Source of the DNA: Flavobacteriaceae bacterium
Lineage (GTDB): Bacteria; Bacteroidota; Bacteroidia; Flavobacteriales; Flavobacteriaceae
Length of the DNA: 64,000 bases
Assembly (NCBI GenBank): GCA_013373385.1
Contig: JABXHX010000030.1
Location: 1-64,000 of the forward strand
Direction: 5' to 3'
Numbering within the stretch: the first letter of the stretch is position 1; each line of letters begins with the position of its first letter. Below, piece by piece: positions 1 to 9,316 of the stretch. A program made the translations under genes and the position numbers. The notes beneath the pieces were generated by a model. That model saw nothing but the letters and a program-made list of their open reading frames with translations. It was not told the DNA's origin and ran no database searches.

Positions 1-245
1 GCATCTACACTTTCTAAGAATAGCAATTGTGCTTGAATTACATTAGCAACTTGGTCATTAATTGCTGTTCCTAAAAAGATAATTCTATCCATCATTAAAC
101 GAGAAAACACATCCATCTGGGTAATATTCATCTGGCGTTCTTCCATAATATATGGTGTTAAACTACTCGTTATTTTACCTAGGTATGTGCTATTTATTCC
201 GTGGTGCTTGGTTGCGTATTTTTCGAATTCTTTTCCGTAATCCAT
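1..245 (-). CDS. clpP: ATP-dependent Clp protease proteolytic subunit, N-terminal part (runs off window start)
   Basis: Reverse-strand reading gives MDYGKEFEKYATKHHGINSTYLGKITSSLTPYIMEERQMNITQMDVFSRLMMDRIIFLGTAINDQVANVIQAQLLFLESVDA; the RIIFLGTxIxDQVANxIxAQLLFLES signature is typical of ClpP. Confidence 0.9.
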   Translation of the reverse strand, partial: MDYGKEFEKYATKHHGINSTYLGKITSSLTPYIMEERQMNITQMDVFSRLMMDRIIFLGTAINDQVANVIQAQLLFLESVD

Positions 246-323
246 CAATGCTTTATTTTAATATTATAGTCTGTAAATATAAGAACTATAAAGTTAATAT
301 TTTGTTACAGTTGGTTACTAAAA

Positions 324-352
324 AAACTCCTTTAAAAAATTAAAGGAGTTTT
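324..352 (-). terminator. Rho-independent terminator downstream of tig
   Basis: Inverted repeat aactcctttaa/ttaaaggagtt with a T tract on the minus strand. Confidence 0.75.
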
Positions 353-375
353 ATATATCTAGTTAAACAAGATTC

Positions 376-1698
376 TTACTTATAAACTTCTTTAATAAAG
401 TCTTCGTAAGAAACTTCTTTTGTTTTAAATGTGATATTCTCTTTATAGAATGTTAACAATTTATGAGAGATTAATTGCTCTTGTAAACGCTTAGCCTCGT
501 CTTGATTGCTTAAAATTCTACCTGCAATATCATCTAATTCTTTTTCTTCTGGATTCATATTACCAAATTGCGCCATTTGTGTTCTAATAAATCCTTTTGC
601 ATACTCTACCAACTCTGCATAATCTAATTTGATATCGTTATCTTTCATAATCTTTCCTTCGATTAATTGGTAACGTAAGCCTTTTTCAGATTTTGCATAT
701 TCTTCTGCTGCTTCTTCATCTGTCATTGGCTTTTCTCCAGCAGTTGCTAACCATTTTTGTAAAAACTCAGCAGGTAAATCAAATTTTGTATTTTCTACTA
801 AATACTCAGTTACTGCATTTAACAATTGTTGGTCTGCTTGTGTTTGGAATTGTTTTTCTGCGTCTTCTTTAATTTTTTCTCTTAGTTCTGTAACTGTCTT
901 TACATCTCCGTTTGGAAATAATTTATCAAACAACTCTTGATCTAAATCTGCTAACTCAGTTTCAGTAATTTCTTCGATAGTAAAAGTTACAGGAATGTCT
1001 AATCCGTGAGCTTCATCATGAGAAACACCTAAAGCACCTTGTAGCTTGTGATCATCGTTAAATAAGTTTTTTGTTTTTAACTCTAAAGTATCTCCTACTT
1101 TAGCACCAACAAACTTTTTTAGATTTACTTTTCCTTTGATGTCACTTACAGTTATTGTAGCTTTTTTGTTGATTTCTTTCTCTTCGTTTACAAACGTACC
1201 TGTAACATTTGACGTTTCTGCAACAGCATCTACTGCGTTCATTTTTCCGTAACGAGCTTGTAAATTTGCTACTTCTTTATCAATTAAAGCATCATCAGGA
1301 ACAATGTTGTATTGTGTAATTTTTTTCTTTGCAGATAAATCAACATCAAATGCTGGAGCTAATCCTAATTCAAATTCAAAAGAAAAAGCTTCTGCATCCC
1401 AAGAAAAGTCGTCTTGCACTTTAGGTAATGGATTTCCTAAAATATCTAATTTTTCTTCGGTTAAAAACTTGTTTAGTGTTTCTTGTAACAACTTGTTTAC
1501 CTCATCTATCATTACAGATTTACCGTATTGTTTCTTTACCATTCCCATTGGCACATGCCCTTTTCTAAATCCAGGAATATTTGCTTTTTTACGGTAGTCT
1601 TGTAAAACCTGTGTTACTTTTGGCTGATAGTCTTCAGCAACAATATCAACTTTTACAACTGCATTTAATGCATCTACGTTTTCTTTTGTAATATTCAT
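376..1698 (-). CDS. tig: Trigger factor (peptidyl-prolyl isomerase chaperone)
   Basis: 440 aa; N-terminal ribosome-binding motif PGFRKGHVPMGMVKKQYGKSV; adjacent to clpP. Confidence 0.93.
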   Translation of the reverse strand: MNITKENVDALNAVVKVDIVAEDYQPKVTQVLQDYRKKANIPGFRKGHVPMGMVKKQYGKSVMIDEVNKLLQETLNKFLTEEKLDILGNPLPKVQDDFSWDAEAFSFEFELGLAPAFDVDLSAKKKITQYNIVPDDALIDKEVANLQARYGKMNAVDAVAETSNVTGTFVNEEKEINKKATITVSDIKGKVNLKKFVGAKVGDTLELKTKNLFNDDHKLQGALGVSHDEAHGLDIPVTFTIEEITETELADLDQELFDKLFPNGDVKTVTELREKIKEDAEKQFQTQADQQLLNAVTEYLVENTKFDLPAEFLQKWLATAGEKPMTDEEAAEEYAKSEKGLRYQLIEGKIMKDNDIKLDYAELVEYAKGFIRTQMAQFGNMNPEEKELDDIAGRILSNQDEAKRLQEQLISHKLLTFYKENITFKTKEVSYEDFIKEVYK

Positions 1699-1789
1699 AA
1701 TATCAAATGATTCTTAAAAATTGGCTGCAAAATTAGTGATTTTTACGAACTCTGCAAAGGTTTAAACACTTCTATTTCAGTGAATTTAA

Positions 1790-2140
1790 TTATTCTTCTT
1801 TTTTGTCTTTCAGCAGTTTAAATAGCATAGATCTAAAAAACGACAATAAAACACTAAAGACCAATGCTGAGAAGAAGCTTGAAACGATAAAGCCACCCAC
1901 TAAATTGGCTGCTAATAAGATGATTACTGCATTAATTACAAATAGAAAGAGCCCTAATGTAACAATGGTTGCGGGTAATGTAAAAAATATTAATAATGGC
2001 CTAACAAACATATTTAAGATAGCTATTACAAAGGCAACCCATATTGCTGTTGATAAGCTAGCTACTTCTACTCCAGGCAAAATTCCTGCTAATGCAAATA
2101 CGGCAAGAGCTGTTAATAAGATTTTTAGTATAAAATTCAT
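1790..2140 (-). CDS. Four-TM 'phage holin family' (PF04020-like) membrane protein
   Basis: 116 aa, four hydrophobic segments, NMFVRPLLIFFTLPATIVTLGLFLFVINAVIILLAANLV pattern. Confidence 0.8.
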   Translation of the reverse strand: MNFILKILLTALAVFALAGILPGVEVASLSTAIWVAFVIAILNMFVRPLLIFFTLPATIVTLGLFLFVINAVIILLAANLVGGFIVSSFFSALVFSVLLSFFRSMLFKLLKDKKEE

Positions 2141-2263
2141 GTCAAATAGTTTAATATGAAATGCTTATACCAAAAGTAGACCAAACATTTTTTTCTGCTA
2201 AAACGACAGTTTTACCGATTTGAAATCAGCTAAAATTGTCAGTAAAAAATGTAGATTGATTTT

Positions 2264-3025
2264 TTATGAAGCTACTTTTGCTCTAATTTTTCTAATATTT
2301 TTCATTCTATTCCAAGCAATCTTATGACGTTGTTTGTAAACCCATAAACTCCCTAAATCTAATAAAAAGTAAAAAAGGCTAATTCCACTTGGCGGATTGG
2401 CGCTCTTAAGAAATGAAAAAGTATCGTAAGCTGTTTCTGGCCAAAACCAACATCCGTAGTTGGTTCCAATAATTTCTAAAAATGCTACTACAATATACAT
2501 ACTTAGGTAGAACAATCTTTCTCTTGGTTTATTTCTCAGTAAAAACACAACCAATAAAGACATTATAAATCCAAAGACATCTCCTGCAAAAATTAAAAAC
2601 AGTGTTGCATAAACCAATATAAAAACTGTAAAAACTTTTTCTAAGAGCTTTCTATATTTTTTTACTATAGACTCTTTGCAAAAATAAATGGTGGCTACTA
2701 AAACCAATGCATGACCTGGTGGCACATAATGCGGTATGTTTCCCAGTCTGTATGTATACATCCCTAATCCTATAGAAAATAAATATTCGCCAATTACCCC
2801 AATTATTACTGCATATAGCATCTGACTCTTGTACCTAGAGGTAACTCTAGAGTAGACAATTACAAAGCCTATTAACATAAAAAATGTTGAGATGTGTTGG
2901 TTGTGTGGCAGCACATCTGTCATATAAGTGCTGTCAAAAAAAAGACCAAAAACAATGAATAGGAATAGGTATCCTATGGTGCTAAAAAACGACTGAAATA
3001 ATTGCGCTAAACTTTGTAAATTCAT
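2264..3025 (-). CDS. Hypothetical multi-pass membrane protein
   Basis: 253 aa, several hydrophobic helices, no family recognised. Confidence 0.75.
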   Translation of the reverse strand: MNLQSLAQLFQSFFSTIGYLFLFIVFGLFFDSTYMTDVLPHNQHISTFFMLIGFVIVYSRVTSRYKSQMLYAVIIGVIGEYLFSIGLGMYTYRLGNIPHYVPPGHALVLVATIYFCKESIVKKYRKLLEKVFTVFILVYATLFLIFAGDVFGFIMSLLVVFLLRNKPRERLFYLSMYIVVAFLEIIGTNYGCWFWPETAYDTFSFLKSANPPSGISLFYFLLDLGSLWVYKQRHKIAWNRMKNIRKIRAKVAS

Positions 3026-3061
3026 ATTGGCGAAAATACATACAATTTACAATAAAAAAAA

Positions 3062-3079
3062 GCGGATATTTCTATCCGC
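3062..3079 (-). terminator. Terminator downstream of the outer-membrane protein gene
   Basis: gcggata-tttc-tatccgc stem; minus-strand 3' side runs into a T tract. Confidence 0.7.
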
Positions 3080-3104
3080 CAATCAATCAATAAAAACTAA
3101 AAAT

Positions 3105-5822
3105 CTACAAGTTATATTTTATGGTAAACACTGTAAATCTTGGTTGTATTACGTAGGTAGATGAACTGTTAAAAATGGCATTGGTACTATCTCTATTTAA
3201 AGATGCCGTATTTAATGCATTGGTTACCTCTAAAGAATACTCCCATTTACTATCTTTCTTCTGATAAGTAAGATCTAAATCTAAGAAGCTATAGTTGTTT
3301 AATGTTTGTGTTTCGTTTTTGTAGTTATTATAAGTGTACCTAGAAGTAAATGTAAAGTTCTTTAAAAACAATACATCTAGATTTAAATATGGACTATGTG
3401 TATAAAATTTATTTGCATTTCCTCCTTGGTTGTAATCGTTGACAGTAACCCTATATCCAAAATCAAAATTTGGCGCAATTCTAAAATTAGAGCTAATTCC
3501 GGTTGAGTATGTCTGAGAAAAACTTCTTGCATCTCTTTCTTCTTCTACTCTAACTGGCGGTGTATTAGGGTTGTTGTCTGTATCTCTAAAAGAGACTATT
3601 GTGTTGGTTGATTTTGATAATGATAAATTCATTCCCAAGCTCCCTTTTATCTTTCCTATAGTCTTCTGTAAATTGGCATTACCTGTTAAAGATTCGTTTG
3701 GAAATGCTGTATTTGTAGATGATGAAACCTGCTCTACCCCTCCATTAATTGGCAAAATACTACCCGTTACTGAGTTGATACGTTTGTTATAATTAATAAA
3801 AGCAAATACATTGGTATAATTAAACATATTAAAACTAAAATAGTTTAGGTTTAAATTATGCGAATACGAGCTCTCTAAGTTTCTATTACCCGAATACAAT
3901 CTGTTGTAATTATTAAACACATACCCAGCTGCAACACTATTTATATCTGTAAAGTTTACCATTTGCCTGTATGACAAGCGTAGGGTTTCTGATTTTTTTA
4001 ACTGTAGTTTTACAGATGCATTTGGTAATAACTTTGTGAAATTATCGTCTCTTACACTTCCTAATTGAGTGTTTTTTGCAGAATAAGAATGCAGTGTAAA
4101 TCCTTGGTCAAAAGTAAAAATACCTGTGATAAATTTATAATTTACACCCACATATAAATCGTTAAAAGAATAATCAACATCGTTTATTGTTGAAGGTGTT
4201 GTAATTGCATTTTCTGCACTGTTTAAAGTTTCAAATACACTTGAATTAAATTTCTGATTACTTGATGTTAACCCAGCATTAAAATTGATATTACTTTTAG
4301 AATTTATAACATAGTAGTAATCTAATTTTGCATCAAATTTATTTGTCTTAACACGTTTATTTTGAGAAACATCATATGGATTTCCATTACTTGGCGTAGT
4401 TAAGGTCAACAAATTTGCAAACGATAATTGTTGTAGCTTCGCATTGTAAAAAGGATCTTCGTCTTGCCATAAATGTTGTGCACTAAATGCAAAAATATTT
4501 TTATCGTTTAATGTATAATAGTAATTTAAATTTTGATTTACAGAAAACGGATTTTGAGATTGTGCTTGCGAAATACTTCCTGGTATCTGAGACGAAGTAA
4601 ACAATTGATTTTCTTTTTGATTAGAAACTTTAGAAAAAATATCGTAATCAAAATGATTGTTTGCGTTTGGTTTATAACTAGAACTTAATTTAAACAAACC
4701 TAGATTTGAATCTTGTGTTGAATTGCTGGTGGTTGTTTCTGTAACACCATTGTTAATATAATTTCTTGTACTTCCTTGTTCTAGCTCTGTTTTGGTACCA
4801 GAATAGATTGCAAATCCACTTATGTCCCAAGTTTTTTTAGGAGAATAGCTAAAGTTTGCAGCTGCAAATTTGGCTTCAATCTCTTTGGCTCTGTTGTTTT
4901 GCATGGTTAAAAAACCAATATCTGAGGATGCTACATTAAACCCTGTTCCAGAATTTCCTCCAGGTCTAAATCCGCCAGTAAACCTAAAATAATCTCTACG
5001 AGTAAATGGCATTTTACCTATATTATTTAAATCTGTCAATAAATTTATACTGTATTTTGGACTGTAATAAAATAGTTTTGGATGTGCCAAGTACCTATTA
5101 TCGCCTCCAACACCAGCAGTAATTTCTCCGAACCAAAAATTCTTCTTACCCTCTTTTAACTTGATATTTATCGCTAAGTTATCTGAATTGTCTTGTACTC
5201 CTTTAAGTTGATTTACCTCACTAAAGTTCTTTAAAACTTGTACTTTATCAATGGCATTTGCGGGGATATTTTGTGTAGCAACTTTTGTATCACCATCAAA
5301 AAAATCTTTTCCTTCTACCATTATTTTTCCAACACTTTTCCCTTCAACTTTAATTTCTCCATCAGAATTTACCTCAACACCTGGCAATCTTTTTAGTACA
5401 TCTCCTAATTTTTTTTCGGTTCCAGCTTTAAAAGAATCGGCGTCATATACCAGCGTATCTCCTTTAATTGACACAGGTATTTTGTAGGTAATGTTTACTT
5501 CATCTAGAGTTGCATCTTCTTTTAAACTAATATCCTTAACAATATCTTTCTCTTTAGTTTCAAGTAACACATCTGATGTTTTATACCCTATAAAACTTGC
5601 TTTAATACTATAGCTTGCATTTAATTTTAGCGTTAACTTATATCTACCTTTAGCGTCTGTAAATCCGTAAGAATCTAAGGCATTGGTTTTTTTGTTTAAA
5701 GCGATAACATTAGCCATCTCAAGCGGATTTCCAATACTATCTTTTATTACTCCGGTTACTTTAACTTGGGCATAAGTAACCCCTACAACCAACAACATGA
5801 TTGCTAATACATATTTTTTCAT
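3105..5822 (-). CDS. Outer membrane beta-barrel protein with N-terminal carboxypeptidase-like regulatory domain (TonB-receptor-like, PF14905 type)
   Basis: 905 aa; signal peptide; VTGVIKDSIGNPLEMANVIALN regulatory-like domain; plug-like region (GDVLKRLPGVEVNSDGEIKVEGKSVGKIMVEGKDFF); aromatic-rich barrel. Confidence 0.88.
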   Translation of the reverse strand: MKKYVLAIMLLVVGVTYAQVKVTGVIKDSIGNPLEMANVIALNKKTNALDSYGFTDAKGRYKLTLKLNASYSIKASFIGYKTSDVLLETKEKDIVKDISLKEDATLDEVNITYKIPVSIKGDTLVYDADSFKAGTEKKLGDVLKRLPGVEVNSDGEIKVEGKSVGKIMVEGKDFFDGDTKVATQNIPANAIDKVQVLKNFSEVNQLKGVQDNSDNLAINIKLKEGKKNFWFGEITAGVGGDNRYLAHPKLFYYSPKYSINLLTDLNNIGKMPFTRRDYFRFTGGFRPGGNSGTGFNVASSDIGFLTMQNNRAKEIEAKFAAANFSYSPKKTWDISGFAIYSGTKTELEQGSTRNYINNGVTETTTSNSTQDSNLGLFKLSSSYKPNANNHFDYDIFSKVSNQKENQLFTSSQIPGSISQAQSQNPFSVNQNLNYYYTLNDKNIFAFSAQHLWQDEDPFYNAKLQQLSFANLLTLTTPSNGNPYDVSQNKRVKTNKFDAKLDYYYVINSKSNINFNAGLTSSNQKFNSSVFETLNSAENAITTPSTINDVDYSFNDLYVGVNYKFITGIFTFDQGFTLHSYSAKNTQLGSVRDDNFTKLLPNASVKLQLKKSETLRLSYRQMVNFTDINSVAAGYVFNNYNRLYSGNRNLESSYSHNLNLNYFSFNMFNYTNVFAFINYNKRINSVTGSILPINGGVEQVSSSTNTAFPNESLTGNANLQKTIGKIKGSLGMNLSLSKSTNTIVSFRDTDNNPNTPPVRVEEERDARSFSQTYSTGISSNFRIAPNFDFGYRVTVNDYNQGGNANKFYTHSPYLNLDVLFLKNFTFTSRYTYNNYKNETQTLNNYSFLDLDLTYQKKDSKWEYSLEVTNALNTASLNRDSTNAIFNSSSTYVIQPRFTVFTIKYNL

Positions 5823-5926
5823 CTGTTAAATTTTATTATTTTACATCGGTAAGATGTAATTTGCCATTAAATATTTTGGTTATTATCTAAATTTGTTATG
5901 GCACATTTAAATGTATTGTTTTTGTT

Positions 5927-6748
5927 TTAGCCTCTGCCTCCTCTACCACCACGACGACCTCTAAATTGTTCTCTCATTTCATCCATCTTTTTCTTTACAA
6001 TTTTTGTGTACTCTTCTCTTGTTACTTCTTTACCCCTTTTCGGCTTTTTGATTGTTATTTTTTCTTTCGGATTTAGGGTAATCTCTGTACATAAAACAGT
6101 AGTTCTATCTGCATTGATTTCTAAAATTAAGCCTGGCAACCCCCAATATTCTGCTGGGCCTTGACTCACTGGAATTTGCGGAGTATACCAAGCTGTAACT
6201 ATCATTTTTTTAGGTTTCTCTTCTTTTTTATCGTCACTATTATTTCTACTAGATCTACGTCCAAAACCTGCAAAGCTTAATGCCGACACCTCTTTTTCTA
6301 AAGTTGCCTTATAACAGATGTAATTTCCTATTTTTTTTGTATCTCCACTCAACTTCCAAGCTGGCTTAGTACCATTTTCAGAAATCAAAAATTTCTTTCC
6401 AAAAAACTCTGTTTCTTCTAAAACAACAGCATCTTTGATGTTTTTATACCTTGTACCACCCGTAAAACTCATCATTCCAAATCTACTTGACCTGCCTCCT
6501 GGCGCACCAAGTTTTTCATCTTCTTTGTAGGTTGACTCTGTTTGATTGAAGTATAATGTATATGTTTTCTCTAACATGTTTTTCATTCTTTGCTGAATGC
6601 GTTTTTTTTGTTCTTCTGACAATTGCCTACCGCCAAAATTCATGTCCATCGTTGTTTTAGACATATACACAGCTTTTCCTTGAAAATTGGATTGGGAATT
6701 TGCAGTTACAGTTAACAACGTAACCAACAAAACAAATAGTGACTTCAT
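5927..6748 (-). CDS. GLPGLI family protein
   Basis: Literal motif EYWGLPGLILEI; signal peptide; C-terminal RG-rich tail. Confidence 0.9.
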   Translation of the reverse strand: MKSLFVLLVTLLTVTANSQSNFQGKAVYMSKTTMDMNFGGRQLSEEQKKRIQQRMKNMLEKTYTLYFNQTESTYKEDEKLGAPGGRSSRFGMMSFTGGTRYKNIKDAVVLEETEFFGKKFLISENGTKPAWKLSGDTKKIGNYICYKATLEKEVSALSFAGFGRRSSRNNSDDKKEEKPKKMIVTAWYTPQIPVSQGPAEYWGLPGLILEINADRTTVLCTEITLNPKEKITIKKPKRGKEVTREEYTKIVKKKMDEMREQFRGRRGGRGGRG

Positions 6749-6802
6749 AAGATATTAAGGTTTAATTTTCTGTTTAGACTTTTAATAACCTTAATAGTTT
6801 AA

Positions 6803-7645
6803 TTAACCTCCAATACGAATCTCTACATTATTGCCTTTACTATTTCTTCTAGTTCTAAACCTTTCCATCATTTCCTTACTTTTCTTTCTCATTATTTCTT
6901 CGTATTTAGCCTGTGTTACTTTTTTCCCTTTAGTAGGTTCTTTGATTTTTATTTTCTCTTTTGGATTTAACACTATTTCAGAACAAATAATAGTCTCATT
7001 TCCTTCTTTCACCTCCAATATTAATCCAGGTAACCCATGATAATGTCTTGGTCCATTACTTACAGATATTTGAGGCGTATACCATGCTGTTGTCACAACA
7101 TCTACTTTTTGTTTTTTCTCTTTCAATTCACCATCTTCAACAGTCATTGTAGTTCTGTCTTCTTGCCTAGTATAGGTGGCTTTATAACAAGTATATACAC
7201 CAATATTTTTTGTTTCGCTTGTTAATTTCCAATCAAGTTTTGGCAACTTGTCTTTTATTAAAAAGTCTTTCCCCATAATTTCTGTTTTATTTGCAAAACG
7301 GTTTTCTTTAGTATTTTTATAATACACATCATTACCGCCACCATCACCAACAACTTGCACCATAACATTCATTCCATTTGCTGGTCTTACTTTTGGCTGA
7401 TTTAAACTTTTATCAATTTTATAAATAGAGGATACTTTATCAAAAGTTAGAATAAATGTTTTTTGAAATTGCTTTGCAATCATTGCTCTCATTTGTGCTT
7501 TTCTTTCATCACTCATTGTATTTTCATTACCATCTAATTTTAAATCCATTTTTCTACTGGTTTTGTAAATGGCTTTTCCTTGAAAGCTTTGTGCTGTTAT
7601 TGTTGTTGCAATAAGTAGACTTAAAATTGTAAGTGTTTTTTTCAT
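6803..7645 (-). CDS. GLPGLI family protein (tandem paralog); start taken at MKKTLTILSL rather than the ORF start at 7693
   Basis: Literal motif HYHGLPGLILEV; signal peptide after internal Met; shares AWYTPQI and LNPKEKI motifs with its neighbour. Confidence 0.88.
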   Translation of the reverse strand: MKKTLTILSLLIATTITAQSFQGKAIYKTSRKMDLKLDGNENTMSDERKAQMRAMIAKQFQKTFILTFDKVSSIYKIDKSLNQPKVRPANGMNVMVQVVGDGGGNDVYYKNTKENRFANKTEIMGKDFLIKDKLPKLDWKLTSETKNIGVYTCYKATYTRQEDRTTMTVEDGELKEKKQKVDVVTTAWYTPQISVSNGPRHYHGLPGLILEVKEGNETIICSEIVLNPKEKIKIKEPTKGKKVTQAKYEEIMRKKSKEMMERFRTRRNSKGNNVEIRIGG

Positions 7646-7697
7646 TTTAGTATTATTTAAGATGTGACAAATATGAAAATTGTAACCAAACATATGC

Positions 7698-7723
7698 GTT
7701 AACTAGTGTTAACGTGTGTTAAC
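7698..7723. promoter_or_regulatory. Three GTTAAC sites at exact 10-bp spacing in a divergent intergenic region (candidate regulator operator)
   Basis: gttaac-tagt-gttaac-gtgt-gttaac read directly from sequence. Confidence 0.55.
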
Positions 7724-7762
7724 CGACCTTTTTTATTGATTTGATCTACGTACCTTTGAAGC

Positions 7763-9316
7763 ATGAATTCTAAAAAATATCGTTGGCTTTTATACGCAAT
7801 TACCTTAACAATTGTAGCTACTATTGCAGTTCAGGTGTATTGGAATTATAATAACTACTTACAGAATAAACAACGAGTTAGCAACGAAATTCAACTAAGT
7901 CTCGACAATGCTATTGAAGAATATTTTGCGAGTTTGATAAAAAAAGATTTTAACACAATTATTAAAACAGAAACCATTACTCAAGATTCTACTTATACAA
8001 CTGATAAAAAAATATTTAGAAAAAAAACATCGAGTAATAATAAAGATACAGCAATACGTATTATTAAGCGTAGTACTGAAAATAAAAATCACAATCATAC
8101 ATTGCCTCGATTTTTATCAGATATAGAGATTCTAAAAAAAGGCACTTCTGATAGCATTAAGTTGATTGATAACTTAAAGACCATCTATATTTCTGTAAGT
8201 CATGATGCTATCAACTATAAAAAGTTAGATTCGTTGGTAAAGAATCAATTAAAAACTAGAAATATAAATAAAGCCTACAAAGGTATTGTCCATTCTAAAA
8301 ATGGGCTAAATGTTTTTAATAGTGCAATAAAATTTGAATGGTCTAAAGACAGTGTTCTTACTGACAGCATTCCTAAAAAGATTAGCTTTAAATGGAGTGA
8401 CAACACAAGTGACAATTTTGAAAAATTTGACTTAAAAAATGTACGTTTTGATTGGAAAAATGTAAGTTCAAAATCTACTTTTTTAAAAGATAACGAACAA
8501 TTTAAACTACTATACAGCGACACTTCTTTTGAAGCTTTAAAAAGAAGCTCTACTGGTATTCTATTATCATTAATACTATCTTTAGCTATTATTTCTTGCC
8601 TCTTTTATTTGTTAAGAATTATCAATCAACAAAAACAATTAGCAGAGATTAAAAACGATTTAATTAGCAATATTACACACGAATTTAAAACACCTATTGC
8701 AACTGTATCTACCGCTATAGAAGCTATTGAAAATTTTAACGCTATAGACAATAAAGAAAAAACTAAAAAATACTTATCAATTTCTAATACACAGTTAAAG
8801 AAACTACATCAAATGGTCGAAAAATTGTTAGAAACTGCCACACTAGATAGTGAAAAGTTATTGCTACAAAAAGAAAAAATAAATGTTGTACAATTAACAA
8901 AAAAAGCATCCTTAAAAGATGAATTTTTAACTACAAAAAAGAACATTCAATTTAATGCCAGCAAAGAAATTATCATTGCCAATGTAGACCCTTTTCATTT
9001 TGAAAATGCTATTAGCAACCTTGTAGATAATGCTATAAAATATGGTGGAGAGACTATTGAAATTCAAATTAGCACCTTACTAAACAATCTTGAAATAACT
9101 GTTGCAGACAACGGAAAAGAAATAGAAAAAAATCAACGAGAAAAGATTTTTGATAAGTTTTACAGAGTACCCAAAGGGAATACGCACAATGTAAAAGGCT
9201 TCGGAATTGGATTGTATTATACTAAAAAAATAATTGAAAAACACGGTGGAGAAATCCGTTTAATTCCTAGTACCACAAATACAATTTTTAAAATTACATT
9301 ACCAAAAATAGTATGA
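7763..9316 (+). CDS. Two-component sensor histidine kinase
   Basis: Two TM segments, H-box NITHEFKTPIATV, N-box NLVDNAIKYGG, G-box VKGFGIGLYYTKKIIEKHGG. Confidence 0.95.
   Translation: MNSKKYRWLLYAITLTIVATIAVQVYWNYNNYLQNKQRVSNEIQLSLDNAIEEYFASLIKKDFNTIIKTETITQDSTYTTDKKIFRKKTSSNNKDTAIRIIKRSTENKNHNHTLPRFLSDIEILKKGTSDSIKLIDNLKTIYISVSHDAINYKKLDSLVKNQLKTRNINKAYKGIVHSKNGLNVFNSAIKFEWSKDSVLTDSIPKKISFKWSDNTSDNFEKFDLKNVRFDWKNVSSKSTFLKDNEQFKLLYSDTSFEALKRSSTGILLSLILSLAIISCLFYLLRIINQQKQLAEIKNDLISNITHEFKTPIATVSTAIEAIENFNAIDNKEKTKKYLSISNTQLKKLHQMVEKLLETATLDSEKLLLQKEKINVVQLTKKASLKDEFLTTKKNIQFNASKEIIIANVDPFHFENAISNLVDNAIKYGGETIEIQISTLLNNLEITVADNGKEIEKNQREKIFDKFYRVPKGNTHNVKGFGIGLYYTKKIIEKHGGEIRLIPSTTNTIFKITLPKIV

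Noticed and set aside
152-343. 63-aa + strand ORF
   Set aside because: Antisense to the clpP start and tig terminator; no protein signature
1304-1597. 97-aa + strand ORF inside tig
   Set aside because: Antisense shadow of a clear tig gene
1790-2140. 'Phage holin' as evidence of a prophage
   Set aside because: PF04020-type proteins are common chromosomal membrane proteins; no other phage genes nearby
1803-2159. 118-aa + strand ORF
   Set aside because: Antisense to the holin-family gene and of low-complexity K/N/T-rich composition
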